Below, in pieces: positions 58,830-64,000 of a stretch of 64,000 nucleotides of DNA (positions are counted from its first letter, which is position 1; each line of letters starts with the position of its first letter). A program made the translations under genes and the position numbers. The notes below the pieces were generated by a model. That model saw only the letters and a program-made list of their open reading frames with translations, searched no databases and was not told the origin of the DNA. The DNA comes from Arthrobacter sp. SW1 (lineage in GTDB: Bacteria > Actinomycetota > Actinomycetes > Actinomycetales > Micrococcaceae). The stretch spans positions 1 through 64,000 of the forward strand of contig NZ_MJLT01000045.1 in NCBI RefSeq assembly GCF_001766675.1, written 5' to 3'.

Positions 58830-60302
58830 ATGGAACCCGACCACAAAGCCCTCGCAGCGCTCGACCCCTCCGGCCGCCTCTACAACGAGGACCTCGCACC
58901 GGCCACCGAGCGGAAATGGAGCACGTACAGCTTCTTCGCCGTCTGGATGTCCGCCATCCACAACATCGGCACCTACACCTTCGTCGCCGGCCTCTTCGTG
59001 ATCGGCCTCAGCGGCTGGCAGGTCCTCGCCGCGATCCTCATCGGCACCGGCATCCTCTTCTTCGGCATGAACTGGGCCGGCCGCATGGGCCAGCGCACCG
59101 GCGTCCCGTTCCCGGTCATGGCCCGCATCAGCTTCGGCATCTGGGGCGCCAATATCCCCGCCCTGATCCGCGCAGTCATCGCCATTTGCTGGTATGGCAT
59201 CCAGACCTACCTTGCCTCCATGGCCGTGGTGGTCCTCCTGCTCCGCATCAACCCGGAGCTCCAGCAGTGGCAGAACCAAAGCTTCCTGGGACTGTCCCTG
59301 CTGGGCTGGGCCTGCTTCATCCTGCTCTGGGTGCTGCAACTGGTGGTCATCACCCGCGGCATGGAGGCCGTGCGCCGCTTCCAGGACTGGGCGGGCCCGA
59401 TCGTCTGGGTGGTCATGCTGGCCATGGCCGTGTGGCTCTTCGCGCAGGCCGGCTGGAACATCCCGATGGACATGTCCGTCAAGCCGCTCTCCGGCGGCGA
59501 CGCCTTCCTTGGCGTCCTCACCGGGGCCTTCCTCCTCGTGGCCACCTATGCCACCATGCTGCTGAACTACTGCGACTTCACCCGTTTCGCCACCTCGGAC
59601 AAGGCCGTGGTGCGCGGCAACTTCTGGGGCATCCCGGTGAATTTCGCGGCCTTCGCCGCCATCAGCATCACCATGACCATCGGCACCGTGGTGGTGTTCG
59701 GCGAAGCCATCACGGACCCCGCGCTCATCCTCGCGAAGGTCCCGGACACCGCCGTCCTGGTCCTGGGTGCCGTGATGTTCATCGTGGCCACCATCGGCGT
59801 GAACGTGGTGCTGAACTTCGTCTCCCCGGCCTACGACCTCGCCAATGTCTGGCCCAAGCACATCACCTTCAAGCGCGGCGGCATCATCAGCGCCGTCCTC
59901 GCGCTGCTGGTCATGCCCTGGAACCTGTATTCCAACCCCGTGGTGGTCAACTACTTCCTGGGCGGCCTGGGTGCCTTCCTTGGTCCGCTCTTCGGCATCA
60001 TGGCCGCGGACTACTTCCTGGTGAACCGCGGCATCATCAACATCAAGGACCTCTACCGTTCCGACGAATCAGGCGCGTACTTCTTCCGGAAGGGCGTCAA
60101 TCCCAAAGCCATCGCGGTGTTCGTCCCCACGGCCATCCTCGCCGCGATCCTCGCGCTGGTGCCCGCGTTCAGCGCCGCGGCCGCCTTCGCCTGGCCCATC
60201 GGCCTGGTGACGGCAGGCGTGGCGTACTACCTCGCCATGGGCGGCGCGAAGCCCGCGGTTGCGGCAGGGGAGCCGGAAGCGGAACTCGAACCGGCTGAGT
60301 AG
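58830..60302 (+). CDS. NCS1-family permease (allantoin/nucleobase type)
   Basis: A 490-residue symporter with about 12 helices. Hallmarks include RLYNEDLAPATERKWSTYSF at the N-terminus, GRMGQRTGVPFPVMARISFG and GANIPALIRAVIAICWYGIQ. This pattern fits the PucI/Fur-type branch that carries allantoin, uracil or hydantoins. ATG 58830 has GGAG five bases upstream; ATG 58803 lacks one. Allantoin is attractive given allB, uraH and uraD in the window, but this is inference. Confidence 0.9.
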   Translation: MEPDHKALAALDPSGRLYNEDLAPATERKWSTYSFFAVWMSAIHNIGTYTFVAGLFVIGLSGWQVLAAILIGTGILFFGMNWAGRMGQRTGVPFPVMARISFGIWGANIPALIRAVIAICWYGIQTYLASMAVVVLLLRINPELQQWQNQSFLGLSLLGWACFILLWVLQLVVITRGMEAVRRFQDWAGPIVWVVMLAMAVWLFAQAGWNIPMDMSVKPLSGGDAFLGVLTGAFLLVATYATMLLNYCDFTRFATSDKAVVRGNFWGIPVNFAAFAAISITMTIGTVVVFGEAITDPALILAKVPDTAVLVLGAVMFIVATIGVNVVLNFVSPAYDLANVWPKHITFKRGGIISAVLALLVMPWNLYSNPVVVNYFLGGLGAFLGPLFGIMAADYFLVNRGIINIKDLYRSDESGAYFFRKGVNPKAIAVFVPTAILAAILALVPAFSAAAAFAWPIGLVTAGVAYYLAMGGAKPAVAAGEPEAELEPAE

Positions 60303-60311
60303 ACGCACCGC

Positions 60312-60362
60312 AAGGCGGGCCGACGACGGCGGGAGCCTCCCGCCGTCGTCGGCCCGCCTTTT
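60312..60362. terminator. Bidirectional terminator between NCS1 and PBP genes
   Basis: Arms 60312-60335 and 60337-60360 pair over about 23 bases, with TTTT at the right end and AA at the left. It lies between the two convergent genes, nine bases past the NCS1 stop. Confidence 0.8.
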
Positions 60363-60373
60363 ACTGGGAAGAC

Positions 60374-62641
60374 TCAGCGCCGCGACGGTTCCGGTGACGG
60401 CGAAGGCGGCGGCGTCGCGTCACCCTGCCGCTCCGGCTCCTGGAAACGCGGCGGCGGGGGTCCGACCGTGGTGGGCCGCGGGCCGGGGCCGCGCATCATC
60501 GACTCGGGCGGATCCGGGAACTCGCCGCCCGGGTAGAGCCGTACCACCTGCACCATGTAGTTGGCCCATTGCGGCCCGGCGATCATGTACCCGTCCAGCA
60601 CCTTGTAGAACTTGCCGTTGATGGTGACGTTGCGGCCTTCCCGCTTCTGGCCCTTGGAGGTATCGCCGAAGAAGGACGCCGTGGCCAGCCCGCGCGTGTA
60701 GCCCACCACCCAGGTGGCGCCGTTCGTGTTGGAGGTACCGGTCTTGGCCGCGGTGGGAACGATCTCATGGACCTTCGGGTGGATGTACCAGCCGGAGCCC
60801 TGCACCAGCACGTCCTGCAGCACCGCGTTGACGCCCCGGGCCACTTCCGGCTTGATGGCGTCCCGGCAGCTGGCGCGGTCCGCTGCCAAGCGGCGGCCGT
60901 CCGGCGCCACCACGGACACCAAAGCGATCGGCTCGCAATGGCGGCCATCATTGGCGAAAGTGGCGTAGGCGCTGGCGAGGTTGAGCGGGGAAACCCCGAT
61001 GGCTCCGAGCAGGTTGCCGATCTGGTGCATGTCGATCTGGGCCCGGTCCAGCCCGCTGTGCAGCCCGACAGCATCCACCATCCGCTGGATGGCGCAGAAA
61101 TCAAGCTGCGCGGCGGTGGCGAACGTGGCGGTGTTGATCGAGTTGAAGAGGCCGTAGTTGATGGGCATGGGCCGGTAGTAGCCGGGGTCATTGTTCTGCA
61201 GGTCGTCGTCGGCGCCCTCGTTGGCTGCCTTCTGCGCCGAGCTGTAGCCGCCCAGCACCCGCTTGCCGCAGCTGGACCGCCACGGGAATCCCACGGGGTA
61301 CACGCGCCGGGAAGCGTCCACGATCGCGTTCAGCGGCCGCCCGTCATTGAGCCATTCCGCGAAGGTGAACGGCTTCATGGTGGACCCGGGCTGGAAGCCG
61401 CCCGCGCCGCTGAGGTCGTAGCCATTCGCGTCCCGGGCATCCACATTGAAGTTCAGCTGGGTATCGAACTTCCCCGGCGCCGGCAGGAACACCGTGTTCT
61501 GTGCCATCGCCAGGATCTTCCCGGTGCCCGGCTGCACCGTCACCAGGGCAGCACCCCACTTGTCCGGGTTGGCACCCGCGGACGCGTTCACCTGCGCCTG
61601 CGCCACGGCCTGCAGGCGGCTGTCCAGGGTGGTGGTGATGGTCAGCCCGCCCCGGTACAGCAGGCGCTCGCGGTCATCGAAGGTGGCGCCGTAGGCCTTG
61701 TTGTTCAGGATCAGGTGGGACACGTAATCGCAGAAGTACGGTGCCATGGCCGCCCCGGCGCAGCCTTGCCGTGCGGGCGTGACCTTCAGCTGCAGGGGAG
61801 TGGAGGCCGCGGCGTCGTACGCTTTCTGCCCGATCATCCCCTGGGCGAGCATCTTGGACAGCACCACGTTGCGGCGCTGCACGGCGCCCTTGGGATTCGT
61901 CAGCGGGTTGTAGTAGCTGGGACTGTTCACCAGCCCGGCCAGCAGCGCGGCCTGCGGCAGGGTGAGGTTCTTGGCGGAGGTGCTGAAGAACAAGCGCGCG
62001 GCCGCCTCGATCCCGTAGGCGTCCCGGTTGAAGAACACAATGTTGAGGTAGCCCTCGAGGATCTGTTCCTTCTCATGCGTCTTCTCCAGTTCCAAGGCGA
62101 GCTTGATTTCCCGGAGCTTGTCCAGCATGGTCTTTTGGCCGCCGAGCACAATTTCCTCGGTGCGTCCCGCAGAGAGACGCTCCTCGTTGAGCACATTGGC
62201 CACGTACTGCTGGGTGAGGGTCGAGGCGCCCTGCCGGTCGCCGCCGCTCAGATTGACGCGCACCGCACGGATGATGCCCTGCGGATCCACGCCGGGGTGC
62301 TGGTAGAAACGGCTGTCCTCGACGGCGATCACCGCATTCCGGACGAACGGCGAGATGTCCTGGAGCTTCACCGGCACGCGGTTCTCGGCGAAGAAGGTGG
62401 CAATCAGCTTGCCGTCGGCGCTGAGGACCTTGCTGCTTTGCGACGGCGGACCGACCTTCAGTTCCGCGGGAAGGCTGTTGAAGTAGGAGACCGAGCCCTT
62501 CAGCGCCATGCCGGTGCCCGCAACCACCGGCACCACCAGGCTGGCGGATAAGAGGCCGCCCACAACGCTCAGGACTAAGTATCCGAAGACCCTCCCCAGG
62601 GTCGCCGCCACAGTGAACCTTGGACCATTCCTCATCGTCAT
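60374..62641 (-). CDS. Class A penicillin-binding protein (transglycosylase/transpeptidase)
   Basis: A 755-residue peptidoglycan synthase anchored by one N-terminal helix (about 15-35). The GT51 domain includes VIAVEDSRFYQHPGVDPQGI near residues 104-123 with the catalytic glutamate and QGASTLTQQYVANV. The transpeptidase domain has Ser-x-x-Lys in PGSTMKPFTF, SxN in SINTATF and KTGTSN. The proline-rich tail lacks PASTA domains. Two ATGs six bases apart (62641, 62635) are possible starts. Homologous to actinobacterial PonA-type enzymes. Confidence 0.95.
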   Translation of the reverse strand: MTMRNGPRFTVAATLGRVFGYLVLSVVGGLLSASLVVPVVAGTGMALKGSVSYFNSLPAELKVGPPSQSSKVLSADGKLIATFFAENRVPVKLQDISPFVRNAVIAVEDSRFYQHPGVDPQGIIRAVRVNLSGGDRQGASTLTQQYVANVLNEERLSAGRTEEIVLGGQKTMLDKLREIKLALELEKTHEKEQILEGYLNIVFFNRDAYGIEAAARLFFSTSAKNLTLPQAALLAGLVNSPSYYNPLTNPKGAVQRRNVVLSKMLAQGMIGQKAYDAAASTPLQLKVTPARQGCAGAAMAPYFCDYVSHLILNNKAYGATFDDRERLLYRGGLTITTTLDSRLQAVAQAQVNASAGANPDKWGAALVTVQPGTGKILAMAQNTVFLPAPGKFDTQLNFNVDARDANGYDLSGAGGFQPGSTMKPFTFAEWLNDGRPLNAIVDASRRVYPVGFPWRSSCGKRVLGGYSSAQKAANEGADDDLQNNDPGYYRPMPINYGLFNSINTATFATAAQLDFCAIQRMVDAVGLHSGLDRAQIDMHQIGNLLGAIGVSPLNLASAYATFANDGRHCEPIALVSVVAPDGRRLAADRASCRDAIKPEVARGVNAVLQDVLVQGSGWYIHPKVHEIVPTAAKTGTSNTNGATWVVGYTRGLATASFFGDTSKGQKREGRNVTINGKFYKVLDGYMIAGPQWANYMVQVVRLYPGGEFPDPPESMMRGPGPRPTTVGPPPPRFQEPERQGDATPPPSPSPEPSRR

Positions 62642-62773
62642 GCCCCAGACTTCGCCCAGTTCCCAGCCATTGGCTCGTCCCGGATTCCGTACCTCCCGGC
62701 GTAAGGCCAGATTACGCCTTGGGTCCGGCGGATGGGGAGAGGGGTTTCCGTGGGACCGTGCGTGCGGCTGCGC

Positions 62774-63418
62774 CTAAGCGCCCAGCAGTTGCCCGAGGGT
62801 CCGGCGCAGCCAGGCCCGGTACTGTTTGGTGCCCCAGCCGTGGGTCTGCCGCAGGAGCAGGCACGTTTCGGCCTGTACGGCGAGGGTGGCCGTAGCGGCC
62901 AGCCAGTCCGGGTCGCTGCCTCCGGGAAGGAGGCGGTCGGCGTCGAGCTTGTCGACAAAGGCGCGCAGGTTGTCCCGCGTTGCCTCCCGCCCGCGCTGTG
63001 CCGCCTCCGCGATGAGCGGTTCCACCGGCTCGGCCTGGCGCGCGACGGCGAACAGCGCTCCCGCGCGTTCCATCAGTTCCGCTACTCCTTCGCTGAGCGC
63101 GTCGATCCGTTCCGCGGGCCGCGGCGCCGAGAGGGCGGTTTCGAACCAGTCGCGGTGCCGGACGTCGATGGGAAGGGCGTCGCCTGCCACAGCGATGTCC
63201 AGGGCGCGCTTGAGGAGTTCGGCCTTTGTGCCGAAGCGGACGTAGACGGTACGGTGCCCGACGCCGGCAGCTTCGGCGATTGCCGTGAGCGTGGTCGCCG
63301 CGTAGCCGTCCTTGGTGAACAGTTCCGCTGCGGCGTCCAGGATCCGCTGTTCGGTGTCGGCAACCCGGGAGGCGCGCAGCCCGGCCGGCCTCTGGGAGCC
63401 CTTGACTCCATCCTTCAT
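62774..63418 (-). CDS. TetR-family transcriptional regulator
   Basis: A 214-residue repressor. The helix-turn-helix ATTLTAIAEAAGVGHRTVYV lies around residues 40-59, then RFGTKAELL. ATG 63418 sits five bases from the first of two TGCAGT palindromes shared with the divergent VOC gene, implying autoregulation. A 132-base gap separates its end from the PBP gene start. Confidence 0.92.
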   Translation of the reverse strand: MKDGVKGSQRPAGLRASRVADTEQRILDAAAELFTKDGYAATTLTAIAEAAGVGHRTVYVRFGTKAELLKRALDIAVAGDALPIDVRHRDWFETALSAPRPAERIDALSEGVAELMERAGALFAVARQAEPVEPLIAEAAQRGREATRDNLRAFVDKLDADRLLPGGSDPDWLAATATLAVQAETCLLLRQTHGWGTKQYRAWLRRTLGQLLGA

Positions 63419-63422
63419 GAGG

Positions 63423-63456
63423 TGCAGTATAACTGCATTATTGCAGTCGTACTGCA
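63423..63456. promoter_or_regulatory. Two perfect TGCAGT-N3-ACTGCA operators
   Basis: TGCAGTATAACTGCA (63423-63437) and TGCAGTCGTACTGCA (63442-63456) are perfect 6-3-6 palindromes with centres 19 bases apart, between the divergent tetR and VOC genes. They fill most of the 57-base intergenic space. Confidence 0.75.
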
Positions 63457-63475
63457 TTAAAAGGCTGGAGGAATC

Positions 63476-63994
63476 ATGGCCGCATCGGATGTTCCCCGCG
63501 ATGTTCCGCAACTGGACGGTGTCCACCACCTGAAGCTGCCGGTCAGCGACATCAAGCGTTCCGTGGAGTGGTACGGCTCCCGGCTTGGCTACCAGGTGAC
63601 CACCGAATTCACCGAGAAGGACAAGCTGGTGGGCGTGATCATGAACCACCCGGCAGGCGGTCCGGTGTTCGGGCTGCGCCTGGACCCGGAACTCGCGGCC
63701 CGGGCGGCTGGCTTCGACTATTTCTCCATCGGCGTGCCGACTAAGGAAGACCTCGAATCCCTCGCCGCCCGATTGAAGGACTTCGGTGACGGGCACGCCG
63801 GCGTCCACTTCGCCACGGTCGGCTGGATCCTTCCCGGCACCCACGACCCCGACGGCCACGAGGTCCGCTTCTACACCACCGAACAGCACACGGACTACGG
63901 CGACGGCGAGATCCGGCACGTGGAGAGCGCGGTCCGTTACGCGGCGGAGCGTGAACGGAACTACAAGGAATCCGGGCCCGGATCCGGGCGGTAA
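63476..63994 (+). CDS. VOC-superfamily (glyoxalase/dioxygenase-like) protein
   Basis: A 172-residue VOC protein. The start GVHHLKLPVSDIKRSVEWYG is the classic first beta-alpha-beta module with a metal-binding His near residue 17; the second half has VHFATVGWILPGTHDPDGHEVRFYT, ending in the usual metal Glu/His strand (quoted in part). GGAGG precedes the ATG. Controlled by the divergent TetR protein. Could be a glyoxalase, dioxygenase or binding protein such as an antibiotic-resistance protein; cannot decide. Confidence 0.87.
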   Translation: MAASDVPRDVPQLDGVHHLKLPVSDIKRSVEWYGSRLGYQVTTEFTEKDKLVGVIMNHPAGGPVFGLRLDPELAARAAGFDYFSIGVPTKEDLESLAARLKDFGDGHAGVHFATVGWILPGTHDPDGHEVRFYTTEQHTDYGDGEIRHVESAVRYAAERERNYKESGPGSGR

Positions 63995-64000
63995 GATCAT

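Noticed and set aside
58772..60298. 508-aa frame overlapping the NCS1 permease on the same strand
   Set aside because: It is Arg/His/Pro-rich and overlaps nearly the whole permease, which is clearly the real gene.

Overview
The window is high-GC actinobacterial chromosome. The purM-purF pair, the duplicated-length Lrp regulator, paired NCS1 permeases, several unrelated intergenic palindrome families and overall codon use suggest a soil Micrococcaceae, most likely Arthrobacter sensu lato (Arthrobacter, Paenarthrobacter or Pseudarthrobacter). This placement is inference from gene content. I see no rRNA, tRNA, CRISPR array, integrase or transposase gene.

Layout. 1-3.2 kb: purine synthesis (purM, purF) and a small membrane protein. 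3.3-5.5 kb: ureide catabolism (uraH, uraD and a divergent PucG-like aminotransferase). 5.6-11.5 kb: a GntR regulator and Cache sensor protein divergent from a polyamine-type ABC transporter. 11.7-13.3 kb: FmdB/FmdA formamidase. 13.6-18.9 kb: an Lrp regulator divergent from an amino-acid-type ABC transporter and a YtcJ-like amidohydrolase. 19.1-22.5 kb: a serine hydrolase and NCS1 permease divergent from a TetR regulator. 22.5-30.6 kb: an aminotransferase and TetR divergent from an ABC transporter, a thiamine-diphosphate enzyme and an AbgB-like M20 hydrolase. 30.6-33.6 kb: a segment bracketed by two copies of an 86-87 bp palindromic element, holding a P-loop kinase, a WXG-calpain protease, a small partner protein and a lipoprotein. 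33.6-41.1 kb: Bcp peroxiredoxin and the allantoin-glyoxylate operon hyi-glxR-gcl-glxK-allB with a lone winged-helix gene. 41.3-44.8 kb: a lower-GC accessory island with a membrane protein, a basic 66-aa protein, a stand-alone ASCH protein and a PIN-GNAT-ASCH fusion. 45.3-50 kb: LysR, crotonase, acyl-CoA ligase and MHS-type transporter. 50-52.2 kb: a large secreted protein gene between two copies of another palindromic element. 52.2-64 kb: pheA, a thymidylate-kinase-like protein, a secreted lectin-like protein, a GntR regulator, a membrane protein, an MFS carrier, a second NCS1 permease, a class A penicillin-binding protein, and TetR plus a VOC protein.

How it fits together. Much of the window serves uptake and breakdown of nitrogenous compounds. 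NCS1 permeases could bring in nucleobases, hydantoins or allantoin. UraH and UraD make allantoin from the urate oxidation product, AllB opens the allantoin ring, and PucG, Gcl, GlxR, Hyi and GlxK carry glyoxylate to phosphoglycerate. A shared TTCCRC-N4-TGGAA palindrome lies upstream of both the uraD and hyi operons, suggesting one regulator outside the window. Most transporter clusters have a divergent local regulator, and several have a clear palindromic or direct-repeat operator candidate.

The best candidates for something new are the PIN-GNAT-ASCH/ASCH module in the low-GC island, the WXG-calpain/lipoprotein/87-aa set, and the covarying palindromic repeat pair that brackets that set. All positions and motifs were read by eye; no database search was run.
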